The translations under genes were made by a program, and so were the position numbers. A DNA stretch of 64,000 nt, taken from positions 310,001 to 374,000 of the forward strand of contig OX637638.1 in assembly GCA_951802195.1 (NCBI GenBank), given 5' to 3'. Shown here one piece after another: positions 23,234 through 35,445 of this stretch. This DNA is from Tausonia pullulans (taxonomy: Eukaryota; Basidiomycota; Tremellomycetes; Cystofilobasidiales; Mrakiaceae). Below the pieces are notes generated by a model. It was given only the letters and a program-made list of their open reading frames with translations, made no database searches and was not told where the DNA came from. Position 1 is the first letter of the stretch. Each line of letters opens with the position of its first letter.

Positions 23234-26104
23234 ATGTCCTCGCCTTCTTTCACTGAAGAGAAGTCCCCCAGGGGCGCCAAGGATGAGTCGTCGTACGAGG
23301 AGGGCCCCTCGCCGACCTCGACAGAGCCGATGAGCGCTGGAGTCGAGCGCATCAAGCTCGTCTCCCAGTCACTCACGCCTGCCCTCCGAACGCTCGTCTT
23401 TGTCGGCATTTTTCTCATCGCCTACACGTGGGTCCGCCATGATTCTGCATACCCTGACTTGACCTGCTCTGACAAAAGAGGATGGTGACGTTGCAGTTAC
23501 GGTCTCGATTCGGCGACGCGCTATAACTACCAGGTGAGTCCCTCTGTGTTTTTATTTCTTTATTCTTTTATATCTCTTTCATGCTTCCGTCTCTTCCAGC
23601 TCATGTACTGACCACCTTCTGATGGATGAACAACTCTAGGCTATCGCGACTGCCTCATGTACGTCTCGGACGAGCCTATTTCTAGCGGGGCTGGCTAGAG
23701 CCAGCCGGGCTGAAGGAGGAACGTCGTTCTGACGAGCTCCCCTCTGCAGACTACACTCATTCCCTCCTGGCGACCATCAACGTCTTCCAATCTATCGTCG
23801 CTGCTGTCGCTCAGGTGAGACCTTTAGTTTTTTCGGTTTGCCGCACGGTTTCTGTACAGGGAGAAGCGCAGTTGCAGTGCCATCAATTCCCGGTTAGATT
23901 TGAATTCCGATCTCTGACGACGTCACGATTCCACACTTCACCTCTCCTCTTCAAGCCACCGCTTGCTCGAATCTCCGACACTTTCGGCCGATCGTCCCTC
24001 ATCCTCATCTCCGTCGTCTTTTGGTGCATCGGTGAGCAGCACCTTTCCCCGTACACGTCATCCTCATCTTCCCTCTCTTGCTAATATCGACTCGCAGGCA
24101 CTATCGTTGAGGCGACCTCCACCGAGGTTACGCAGTTCGCTGCCGGAGCTGCGCTTTACCAGGTGAGGAGTCTGGCTGTCTCATCAAGATACTTCCTCTA
24201 ACATCTTATCTTTCCTTGAAGATTGGCTTTACGGCCATGATCGTCCTTCTCGAGGTTCTTGTGGCCGATCTGTCCAACCTCCGGAACCGTCTCTTTGTCA
24301 CATACCTCATCCCACTGCCCTTTGTTGTACGTTCCCCCGCTCGGCGCCAGAGATTTCCTGATCTGGTCGACTGACGGGGGTTTCTGCCACTCTCTAGATT
24401 AACACTTGGGTCAGCGGAGATGTCGCTGCCGCCGTTCTCGCTGCTACTACCTGGAAATGGGGTGTCGGAGTGCGTAGCTCCTCGTTTGAGTGACCCCAAG
24501 TCCCGTCCTGACCCGTCCGTTTTTTTACCTCATCAGATGTGGGCAATCATTTTCCCTGGTGAGTTTTGATCAAAGAAAGGGTCTGAGAGGCCCATCACTA
24601 ATGTATAATACCTCTCAGCTGCCTGCCTGCCTCTGCTCGTGGCCCTCCTCCTCGCGCGCCGTCGCGCTCAGCAGAACACCCACTACAACTCCATGTGAGT
24701 GATTCTTCTTTCCTATTCAAGGCTGCTTGACTGACGCCGAATCTCCGCAGTATCCCTCCTTACAAGGAGCGGGGCTTTATTACCAAACTCTTCTGGGAAC
24801 TCGACATCATTGGTCTCTTCCTTCTCGTTGGCTCTCTCTGCCTCTTCCTGATTCCGTTCACCCTCGCCGGCGGAGCCTCCAAGTCGTGGGCCACGGCCAA
24901 GACCATTGTCATGCTTGTCCTAGGTATCCTGCTTGCGCCTGCCTTCCTTTTCTGGGAGACTCGCTACGCTCGGCACCCAATTGCGCCTCTACACGTGAGT
25001 CCTCGACCCGCAGCATTTTTAGATTGTCCATCCTCTGACTTAGGCCCATCAGCTTCTCCGTAACCGGACTGTCCTCGCATGCTTCGGCATGGCATGCCTC
25101 CTCAACTGCTCTTGGTACCTCGTTCGTCCATTGCTCGAAGTTGAGTGACGTGCTATGCCAAAGGATGATTCTGACGGCTTGGGCATGCCGTTTACAGCAA
25201 GGAGGCTACCTCTACACCGTCCTCATCGTCGCGTTCGACGAGAGCATTAAGTCTGCGACTAGGATTAGGTCTCTCTACAGCTTCACGTCGGTCCTCGTTG
25301 GTCTCGCTTGTGGCTTTATCGTCCGTTATGTTCGCCGGGTCAAGCTTTTTATCATCGCTGTGAGTTGTGGTAATCTCCTGCCTTTCTCTTGTTCCTCACT
25401 CCCTGAGACCGGCCCTCTTTTCTCATCTCAAAGGGTGTCGGTGTCTACATGATTGCCTTCGGTCTCCTCATCCGCTACCGCGGAGGCAGCGTTTCAGACC
25501 ACTCTGGCATGATCGCCGGCCAGGTCGTCCTCGGAGTCGCCGGAGGTCTCTTCCCCTACCAGGCCCAGGTCCTCATCCAGGCCGTTTCTGCTCATGAGCG
25601 TGAGTCCTTCAGCTCCAATGATGCTGCTCAGTCAAGGGAGAGACCACAAACTGACAGGTACACTGTTTTTCGATAGACCTCGCCGTCATCACCTCGCTCT
25701 ACCTCACATCCTACTCTATCGGTTCTGCCCTGGGAAACACCATCTCCGGTGCAATCTGGACCCAGGTCCTCCCCTCGAAACTCGAGGCCCAACTCGGCAA
25801 CGCCACCCTTGCCGCCGAGGTGTACGGCGACCCCTTCACTTTCGCATCCCTCAACCCGATGGGCACGCCCGACCGTGTGGCCGTCGTCCTCGCTTACGGT
25901 AAGTCGCCGGGCTCGTTTGGCTCATCCTCAGGCCACTGACGTTTACGCCTCTCCATAGAGCAAACCCAGCGCCTCCTCTGCATCACGGGTATCTGCCTCT
26001 GCATCCCGCTTTTCGTGTGCGCCATTCTCGTCAAGGATGTCAGGATGGGCGATGGTCACAACATCGCTGAGGAGGAGGAGAAGGCCAAGAACGAGTCAAC
26101 CTGA
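23234..26104 (+). CDS. MFS siderophore-iron transporter (SIT/MIR type)
   Basis: Sixteen exons keep phase and give about 579 residues: 23234-23427, 23497-23533, 23640-23658, 23752-23816, 23956-24031, 24098-24162, 24222-24326, 24398-24469, 24537-24558, 24619-24694, 24751-24994, 25053-25121, 25198-25359, 25434-25599, 25677-25898, 25959-26104. A hydrophilic N-terminus of about 55 residues is followed by about 14 membrane segments. Family blocks include ARISDTFGR (loop 2-3 MFS motif), [10 protein letters not shown] with [11 protein letters not shown], and the C-terminal YGDPFTF with [12 protein letters not shown] and QRLLCITGI. These match fungal ferric-siderophore importers of the plasma membrane. 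No siderophore synthase is next to it, so it may take up xenosiderophores. The 19-nt and 22-nt exons are notable. Confidence 0.94.
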
Positions 26105-26310
26105 TTATCGGAGATCAAATTACGACGGGGCGAAGACGATGACTTTAGACGATAATCTTCTGCCTTTGAGGTTCCTTTTCTGAGGGAAAGGGGATTTTTC
26201 TGGGGCATTCTTTCTGGGGCTTTCTTTCCTTATACACGATACAATTCTTTCACATACTCTATGAGGTGTAACTGCGCGTCTGAGGGGAACAAGCGTCCAT
26301 CCAGACTCTC

Positions 26311-28380
26311 TCACGTCCAAACCCACACGCCGCCGTCGTCGACGTCTCGAACGAGGCAGAGGGCGCACCCGCCCTCCGGGATCCGATGGATCGCTCCATC
26401 CGCGCACACCAGTTGGGAAAGATCGTCCCCTCTGTCACCTTTTTCGCCAGTCTGACAGAAAGAAGCTCGGAGGGTCAGCCTCCGAACGGATCTACAGAGA
26501 CCAGAGACAGACGTACAAGGCTGGGTGTGTTGGACGGCCGCCATTCCCATCCGGAGCACCGATAGACCTCAACCTCGCCGACACCCCCGACGCTCGGATC
26601 CACAGGGTCGTCGAGCAAAGTGCGAATGTGCTCTCCGTCTTTCGAAGGAAGAAAAGAGGTCAGTAGGAGCACGCCTCAGCTGGCCGGCAATGGTCATTCT
26701 CTATCACCTCGGTATGCCCGACCCAGCGCGCCCTTGACGTTATCCTCCCAAGTCTGGACGTCTGTAACAGAGCGACTCCGCTCGGGACGGAGGATGATGA
26801 GGTCCATTGTCTTGTGGCCCTCACTTGGGCGGCGGTCGTCCAGCAGCCTGGTGACATTTCATGCGAACATCAGCGCGCGGCGATGAGAAAGGCGACGGGC
26901 AACTCACGGAGAGATGACGAACGTCGGCTCGAGGCGAGCGACAGTCGTTGAACTCAGAGCGTAGGCGAAAGGTCCTTGCAGCAGGAGGTCTGGCGAGCCG
27001 TTGACGAGAGGCTCGAAGGACTCAGTCGAGGGCGACCACCGCGAGATAGCATCGCCGAGAAGTCGGCACGAGGCGTTGAAGCGCGTGCCGATGACTTGGG
27101 CGGCGGCAACTGGAGAAAATTTTGGGGCTAAGATGAGAGAATGAGATAGAGATAAAAGTAAAGGAACTCACGCTTGAAGCGCTCGATCCCTGGGTGTTCC
27201 TCTCGATAGGCCTCAGACAGATGGAGAAGCGAGGCGTGCATGGCCGTCGAAGTGACGATGTGCGAGAGGAACGATACAGTCTCCTCGTCCTTTGCCGTCT
27301 GAAGGATCGTGTGGGAGAGGGTGAGCCGACGCAACGAGGCCGAAGTGGCCGAGGAGGCCGAAGACGAAGGCCCAGGCTCGGCCAGTGATGCTGGCGCCGA
27401 CTCTTGATGCTCTGCGCGTTGTGCGACGAGGAAAGCAAACAGAGACTGGAGAATCTGGGCGTCCTCGTCCGTTGTCGATGATGATGTTGAGAGAAAGCTG
27501 GGTCGCGTTGGGGTCGTCGAGGGAGGGTACAGCGAGTTGTACAGAGCGTTGGCGGTCCCCTGAGGGATGAGCACAAGCTCCAGCGGCGGCGGATGGGCCG
27601 ACGAGGGACTCGATGGCGAAAGGAAGCCGTCAATGAGCTCTGCCGCCGTTCGGACATGAAGCTCAGGATACATACGCCCGCAGTGTGAACGCGTCAGGCT
27701 TACCTTGGCTCGTACCGTCGCCTCCGAGGACAGCGCAAGCGAGCGACTCCTCGCTTGCTAAGCCGCCGTCGCAGGACAGCGCATCGACGCGTGCCCTAAG
27801 CAGCCGACCGATGCGCTCGCCATCGCGGGGAGCTTCCGTCTGGAAGATCTCATACGGCACACCGCATTCCTCAAGCAGGGGCTGGACCGTGTGCGACCAG
27901 ACTGAAGGGGCGAGCCATGGCGGAGCGTTCGAGTCATCAACGGCTGACCTGTGCCCGACACTCTCCTTGTGCCAGCTATTGTACGAGCGAGAGAGGAGGC
28001 AAGAAGGAGCTCGAGAAGAGCGACTCACAGTCAGGCGCCTTCTTGGCGCCGGCGTGAGGGTTGAGAATAACATGGACGATGCGTCCAGCTCGAGAAGGCG
28101 CGCTGTTGCTGGCAGCCGTCTCTGAGGGCGCACCGGCGTGAATGGGCATCGGCGGAATGAGATGAATCTGGCGGAGAGTGTACGTGCTAGCTAGGAGGAC
28201 ACCGTGGGTCGTGCACGAGGGAACAGGGTGAAGGCAGGCTAGGAGATGGTCGAGGGTTGAGTCAAGACGGAGAACTCCGACAGCAAACGAGTAGAACTCA
28301 CCTCCACCCAATTGCCAGTGAGCACTTTCGCGATCGCGCCATAGAACGCAGTGGGCCCGGAGCTGTTTAGCGAGAGTCAA
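26311..28380 (-). CDS. Diacylglycerol/sphingoid-base kinase-like lipid kinase
   Basis: Minus-strand gene of several exons with a DAGK catalytic fold: VILNPHAGAKKA near 28070-28030 (nucleotide-binding start), AVLGGDGT near 27740 (the GGDGT signature), and VLIPQGTANAL near 27570-27540 (the P-x-GT-x-N block). A long helical/Ser-rich stretch follows. The C-terminal module (YRCSGWEWRP, then GAIHRIPEGG) is typical of fungal sphingosine-kinase-like proteins. These enzymes phosphorylate diacylglycerol or long-chain bases. The stop at 26311-26313 is clear. The start is uncertain: an ATG near 28340 followed by an intron beginning GTGAGT is one option, and internal Met codons are another. The gene converges on the siderophore transporter, 206 bp apart. 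Confidence 0.82.
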
Positions 28381-28817
28381 GGAGATGAAGGCGGCGCGCG
28401 CGTGGCTATCTCTTCCGATTCCGACGACGCGTTGCTACGCTCGCAGAACGCCGAAGCAATGCTCGCTTGACTTCTGGGATGCTTATCGGTCTCAATGTTC
28501 GTTTTGCTTCACTCTTTCTGATTTCTCTCTCTTCCGGTCGACGACAGATGAGGCCCTGCTTGCTTGCCCCCGGCCCCACTTTCCGAACTTCGATCGACCG
28601 GGCGGAATCTTCTCTCGCAACTTAGGCTTACGGACGCAAAGGACGCAGAGGAGACTGAGAGGGAGCGAGGTCCTCCTCTTCCCGCCCTCCTCTCCTCTCT
28701 CCTTAACCTCCTCGGCCTTGACAGTCCAAACCTCCACGCCCGGTCACAGGGCTCTTGCTGTCCTCCGCTAAGTGCCAGGCGCACCCGAGCACAGAACCGT
28801 AGATCAAGTCGTTGGTC
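28381..28817. other. Divergent interval between the lipid kinase and the MHYT gene
   Basis: About 440 bp separating two genes that point away from each other; it should hold both promoters. No consensus site recognised. Arg-rich open frames here are composition artefacts. Confidence 0.5.
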
Positions 28818-31800
28818 ATGGGCCTCTCGGAGACAGCTGCTGTAGCCTTCCCGCGTCTGGGCTCGCTCCCGCCAGCCTTCCTCGCCTTTGTCCTCGCCGC
28901 CCCAGCTTTCGCCTCGACGGAGCACCCCGCTTGGGAGCATCAGATGCCATCCTGGGCTCGACGGAACCCTCAGCTGCTGGCCGGTCGGTCGGTGGACCGT
29001 ATCGAGCTCCGGACATCGTATGCGCCAGGATTCGGTTTGTCCACAGGCCTCTTGCTTGTATGCCTGTCAACAACTCACTACCCAAATTGCTCCCCTTATC
29101 AGTTGTCCTCAGCATTCTGGTCGCCATTCTTGGCTCTGCCTGTACCATCGAGCTCCTCCTTCGAAGGTCAGCATCGTGCATCTCTCACCGCCTCACGCGC
29201 GTCCCTGACTGGCTAAGGTCTCCTTAGAACATCCAATCGCGGCACATGGAACGTGTTCCTGACAGTCGGTGCTGGCTGGGCTTTCGGCTCTGTTTCTACT
29301 TTTGTGAGTGTTGATGTTCATGGACAAATCAAAGGCTTGCATGACCGCGTACATATACCGTGCGGAGGGCGACAGCGACGACCCCATTCTTGACGATGCC
29401 ATCAGGAGCGATCATCGTGGCTGACTCTATCAACATCTCCCCTCCTCCTCAGGCGATGCATTTTTTAGGGAATAGCGCCCTCACGCTCCGCAAGCCCGCC
29501 ACTGCTGGGCAACCAAATCCGCCCCGGCTTACGCTTGCCTACCACCCTGGCTGGACCGTCCTCTCGCTCGTCGTCAGCGTTGTCTCTATGACGGTTGCTT
29601 TTGCCGTCGTCGGTCTCGACTTCGACCTCCTATTCCATCGGAAAAACGACAAGCATACTCGCCGCAGGGGCACCCGACCAAAGTCCTCGACGATCCTTGG
29701 CGGCGGGTCGGACGATGGCAAGAAGCTCCAGCACAAGCTCAAGAAGGGCTTCTCTTCCTCCTTCGCGTCGAGCAGGGAGGCCACTCAACACTCGCAGGTG
29801 TGGCAGATGCTCGAGGGTGCCCTAGCGTGGACAATGTCTATACTAGGTCCCACGTCTCGGCCGTCGGCGGCAGGGTATCATGGCGGCGCCACGGATCGCA
29901 ACAAGAGTGCAACATATCGAAGAGAGGAGGCGGAGGAGCGTACGGAGCAGCTACGACAGGAGGAGTTAGACGCCGGCTGCTCCGAGCCGCAGCCGCATCA
30001 GCAGCCGCATCAGGAGCAACAGCCGCCAATGAGACCGACGGTGGCGCTCGACACGGGGTCTCCCCAACGATTACCCGCAACGGCCACTGCAACCGTCGAC
30101 ATCACCCGCAGTGATGAGGAGAAATTTTTAGACCATCTCAATCGCAGTTGGTATCCTTATACACCGACGTACTCCAACCCAGTCGTCAATATCTTGACCA
30201 GCTCGTCCGCCAGTGACAGTTGCTCTCGGCCCCTCGCGGCCGATCCGCCCAGTGGCGCGGCATCTATCTCACAACCCCACCCTTCTTCCGACTTCGCAAC
30301 CTGGGACGCTGCCATCACTCAATTCCGGGAACCACATCTTGCCGCAGACCCCTCTCGCGTCGCGTCAACACCGGCGGCTGCTGCCTCTCCCTCGATGCCT
30401 GGGTCCACGCCAGTTGCTTCCCGACGTACCTCTACTCAAGGCGGCGGAGCTCTTGCCCGGTCCATAGTCAAGATTGACTGGAGAAAGTCCGGCATGACCT
30501 GGGAGGAGTACGATTCTCATTCTCAGGCCGGGGGCGAACCCTTGCCTTGGATCCCACCCGAGGACTCCACTGCCGCCAGCGGCAGCTCCGCCCAGCCCAG
30601 TCTTGGGAGGACACGTTCAAGAGAGGAGGCCGAGGAGTTCGTCGAGATGGGAGAGCCATCAGGGTACCCATCGCGGAAGACGTGCGTCGAGAGCACGCGG
30701 TTAAACGACTCGGACAACCTCTCTGCCGATCTGCCCCCAGCGCTGGCCAATCGCTTGACCTCTGGCAGCGAAGACGACATTGACACGGAACATTGGGTCT
30801 GGCTCAACGGGGTCTTCAAAAGACTCGGCCTGAGTGCGGTGACCAAGGCGGAGATCGTCAAGGTCGTTGCCTCAGGCACCGTCTGTGGCTTTGGGATCGC
30901 CGGCATGCGTGAGTTGTTTTGATCGGCTTCTCTCGGGCCCCGGCTAATCTCCCCCCTTTTTTTCCCCACAGATTACCTCGGCCAAAAGTCCATCACCTCA
31001 ATCCCCTTCATCTCCTACGCCCCGGCCATAGTCGTTGGTTCCGTCATTGTCGCCTCAGTCGTCGTCATCATTGCCCTATGGGCCATGTTCCTCGTCCTTC
31101 GCCGAGAGCTCCAGCATAGCCTGTTCAAGCGGGCGTGTGTCGCCTGTCTCCTGGGATCTTCCACGTCCATATTTCACTTTACTGCGAGTCTCGGGACGAC
31201 GTACGCCGTGGACCCCTCGAAAGGTGAGAGATTTGTCTTGTTTGCCGATCAAGGTGCGATTGCATTGATGACTTACGATTGATTACTGCCCATCCCCACA
31301 GAGCTCCCGCCGTCCTCCAGAGACACATACACAAAGAAGACCATCATAGCGCTTGTCTCGACGCTCTCTGTCCTGGCGTCCCTCGGCGTACTCATGTCGG
31401 TCCTCTTCGCCCAGCGGAGGCTTCAAACGCTCAAGGCTGGACGGAAACGCACTGTCCTCGCGATGGCCATCTTCGACGACGCCACGGGACGGCTCCTTGT
31501 CTCTCCAGATGGTGTCCTTCCTCTCACGGACATCGGCGGGCTCAATCACGTCCTCGACCAAAATGACAAGGGACTGCAGTCCGGTAGGCGACTTGACCAC
31601 GACTCGGACCAAGGATCTGTCTCGTCGAGCACGCTCGACATTGATCTCTCGACCTCGCACCCCGCCTTTGTCGCATGTCTCAAGTCGACCTGGTCCTGGC
31701 GACAGGTTGGAGTCCTCGGCTCTAGTGCCAGCCCTGGACTTGTCCAGTCGCCCTCGCTTCATCTGCCCGACTCAGCTATGCGTGGCGGCAGATCCTCGAG

Positions 31801-33561
31801 GGCTGACTCAGACGTTAGCGGGGCGCTTCCTATAACTGCTCTTCTCGCACGACCCTCGGGTATCTCATTTCCGTCTGGGTCGATGGGCGAGGCATCTTCG
31901 AGTATCGCGCGGTTCGTTGAGGCCTTTACGGCGGCGGCGAGCCACCTTGCCGCAGAGGTCTTTAGTCCATCAGCCGGTGGCCTTCAAAGCCTGGGCGTGT
32001 TATATGACCGGGTATTGACCTCGTGAGTAGCTGCTCCCTCTCGCGACTGCCGCTTCTGGCAGGAAGTCGAATTGACCCTCGTTTTGATCGACTAGCGGCT
32101 TTATCTCTTTCGGCGTGGGGAACGGCGAGGTGGACCAGGTCTCTCGCGGCCAGCTCCTGGTCCTCATCAACCGCTGCAAGGACCATGTCGAGAAGGTCCA
32201 TCTCACTCGCCGGGGGTATATTTTCGCTGAGCCTCATTGTAAGTTCATTTTCTCGAAACATGTTCCCATATACTAGCTGACTTCCCGTCTTCTCAGCCGT
32301 GGCACGTGTCATGTCCACCATCCTGGCCACTCCGCTCAACGATATGACGTCCTTCGTCTCGGGCCTCCAGGAGTACTCAAGGGCAGCCTTCGAACCAGCC
32401 GTTGTTTCAGGGTCTGTATATGTGGGCCTGCTTATAGTCCAGGCGCTGCCCTTCGAGGGCCTCAAAATCATTGTCGACGCGAGGCTTCGCCATTCGCTTC
32501 CACTCCGCCGGCTAGGCACTATCGACGATGAGGGGCGCGTGCTCATCAACAACGAGGGGGCATCTTCCGATGAGGTCAGGGAGCCAGAGCGACCCCTGGC
32601 TCAGAGCATCGAGGAGCTCGGAACAAAGATCGCCTCCGAGCTTGGCGGCAAGACGCTTCTCACCCTGATGAGGGAGGCGTCTCCGCCAGCCTCTTCCAAG
32701 GACGATGGCGAGCCAACCTCGACCTCCATCTCCCTCCTTCACCAGGCCATTGTCGACACCGTCGTGCCGCTGATGGACCACGTCCCTAGAGAGAGCATGA
32801 ACCTCGTCCTCCGGAGTCTAGCACTCGTCCCCTCTCTTATCACTCTCCCCGCCTCCTCAACGGTCGCCACTTCTCGACCCTGCTACCTCATCGTCCTGAA
32901 GGCTGTTCTCTCCTCCTCAGATGAGTTTACTTCCCTCGGCCCGGCGTGGTCGCTCGAGCCCTTCCGCCTCTTTCGGGCCGTCAACGAGAACCTCGTTCAG
33001 GAGGCGGCAAGCCGCGCTACTGACCCTACGACGCTCTCGGCCCCCCCCTTTACGCCAATTGCCGTGAAGCGGGCTTCCAAGATTCAATGGGGTTCGATGA
33101 ACCTTCCTCCGCGAGATTTACCGTCGCCCTTCTCGGCTGCCGTTGTCCCTGCTGCCGTCGCCGCCCCGCCACCCTCCTTCGCCGGCTTCTCCTTTTCTCA
33201 CACTTCGCCATCTCATCCTCCTCCTTCGACTTCGGTGTCTCCCCTTTTCTCCCCCCCTTCACAATTCCCAATTGTCACTCCCGCCCGCTCCTCCACGCCC
33301 ATTGAGCCCCTCCATCAATCCGCTTCTGCTTCTTCTCTCTCCCCATCTAGGCGATCTTCCCTGCGCGCATCCCTGCCGCCAACCGTCCAGTTCACACACC
33401 CAATGGTGGACGTCCTGGGACCCACGACTCTCCTCGTCGTCGCCGACGAGGGTAATGGTGATGGGCTCTCGCCGCAGTCAGCGGCCGACCGCCTCCCCGC
33501 TATCGTTGCGCCGTACGACCCGGCCTGGATCGAACGGCTTCTTAGGGACTCATGGGAGTGA
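28818..33561 (+). CDS. MHYT-domain integral membrane sensor protein, about 1397 residues
   Basis: Eight exons close in phase: 28818-29034, 29103-29166, 29228-29303, 29453-30908, 30972-31223, 31302-32022, 32096-32238, 32297-33561. The N-terminal part has several membrane helices and MHYT-type motifs: AMHFLGNSAL right after the third intron (about residue 119) and AGMHYLGQKSI (about residue 603). The bacterial MHYT domain is a six-helix module thought to bind metal and sense diatomic gas; fungal versions are uncharacterised. Between the two motifs lies an insertion of about 400 mostly polar, Ser/Pro/Gln-rich residues. After the helices, a cytosolic region includes RTVLAMAIFDDATGRLLVSPDGVLP and a long, partly disordered C-terminus. 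Start and motifs are firm; the biological role is unknown. Confidence 0.88.
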
Positions 33562-35445
33562 AGTCCTCCTCCTCAGGCCCGTTGGTAGTCTCACATGTCC
33601 TTTGTTCTTAGCTCTCTAGGGTGTTCGAAATTGAGTTAGACTCTATCTCTCTATATATTATTCTTCATTCCATTCGCCGCCGCTTTTGCTTCGCTGTTCT
33701 TCGTTTTTTTGTGTCTATTGGTTGTATCTGCGATTCTCTCTCTCCCTCAAATTTCGATGGATATCTTCCATGGGCACACTCTTCAGCCGGACTCTAAGAT
33801 CGAAGTTCCTGGCGTCAGAGCTTTTTCCTCGAGCTCAAGATCTCGTGTCGTCGACTTGCGCCGGTTCAGGGCCTCATCGAAGACGCGCGCAACCCATTGG
33901 ACTGGGTGCGATGTCATTCAACGCGCTGGGAGCAAGCAACGTTCCGCTTCGAACTCCGACGCATTTCACCTCGCTCAAACCAAGCGGGAACCAACGGAAG
34001 GGGCGATGTCGTCTTCTTGCACGTCATCCTCATGCTTATTGGATCGTAGATAACACCTGGTTGTCTCCCGAATCACAGGGCAGTGGGAAGAAGGCGTTGT
34101 TGCTCCATTCGATCGTCCCGGCATGATCCAGGCAAGGCGAGACGCGTACTGTATGGGCGGTGAGGCTCGGGTTGACAGCTGTTTGCAAGAATGATGTTAC
34201 ATGCCAAGGACTTAGCTGTTCAACTTTGTGTTGTTTTCCTCGAGGAAGTACTGGTTGGGATGTCGCCAAGTGGCCGGGGGGCGAAGATAAAAAAAAAGAC
34301 AGTGGATCGATGGCTGACATGTTGGGAATGTGGGCCTGATGAGCTGTGGTGTGTCGTCCATCCGTTCGAGGTCTTGGCGAAGGAGTCAAGATGAGAGAAG
34401 CGGCTGACGAAGGGGCTCAACCCCCTCGATGATGCCTACTTCCGAGCCTCAGCCCCGTCGAGGCAAGCACATCGCGTTGAGGATTGGGCGAGAATAAACA
34501 GCCCGATGACTCTGCGAGGGTATCTCCGTTGGCTGCCCACCTCAACAACAGACGCCTCTCGAGGGAATGACTCAAGCGGACCCCGGACTGGTAATCTTCT
34601 GAGGAGGTCGATGGAGCATCACTGAGAGGACGGCTTTGATCGAGAGAGCCGGTGGCATTTTCTCCTTTGATAAACCCAGAGAATTCACGTTCCATCTTCC
34701 CCCTTTCCGGGTGTACAAACGACGTCGCGAAGCGAAACAATGAACTCACAAAGGGTAACATGCCAGCGAAGTCAAGCTGGTGCTACTGAAACCCCGAACA
34801 AGCACGAGTCTTGCGACAGTGAGAGAGCGACATGCTGAGACAACGTCTCCTTCAGCCGACCTTTATTTCGGTGCGCTCTATCTCCGACAACATTCCAGCT
34901 CCCCGTACTATCTTCAGACCTATCTGCGGTTCAGAAATGCCTGGGTTCAGATCGAACAAATGACAGGAAGCAGGCCGTCGGCGCCCTACTTGAGTATTTC
35001 CTTGTCCATCGCCTGAACCTGAAGGCTCGATGGTCACAGATAGCTCTGGATTGGAATATAGATCAAGCCAGGGGTTCCGTAGGAGTGTAAGTCAACGGAG
35101 TGGCTGATACTTGGTGGTGAGATGGTGGTGGTTGGGGAGAAGGGGAACGATGAAGGAGAGGAGAGAGTCGCTAGCAGAGCCCGCTGCCGCCCTCGCACGT
35201 CCCTCCACTTCTTTCCTAGGCGCCATCTCAACGGTTCGCATCCAACCACCACCACACTTGGATCCAGTCGTGACTGGCTACATGGGCCGGTAGTGGCCTC
35301 ATGGACGATTTCCCGCCGGGCAATGCCCGCATATACTACGATCAAGAGGCGAGGAAGACTCGGAATTCTCACCAAAAAGAAAAAGAAACCCCAGACAAAA
35401 CAATTGAATCATATAATCCTTCGCCTTATCCTGGCACTCGGCTGG
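33562..35445. other. 1.9-kb gene-free interval between convergent genes
   Basis: Between the ends of the MHYT gene and the beta-adaptin gene. Protein-like patches on the plus strand around 33750-34050 (for example GWVRC-like and FRFELRRI-like phrases in shifting frames) suggest an old decayed gene, but I cannot name it. No repeats or RNA genes recognised. Confidence 0.4.

Noticed and set aside
28509-28940. Arg-rich minus-strand frame overlapping the MHYT gene start
   Set aside because: Composition shadow in GC-rich promoter DNA, without domain character.
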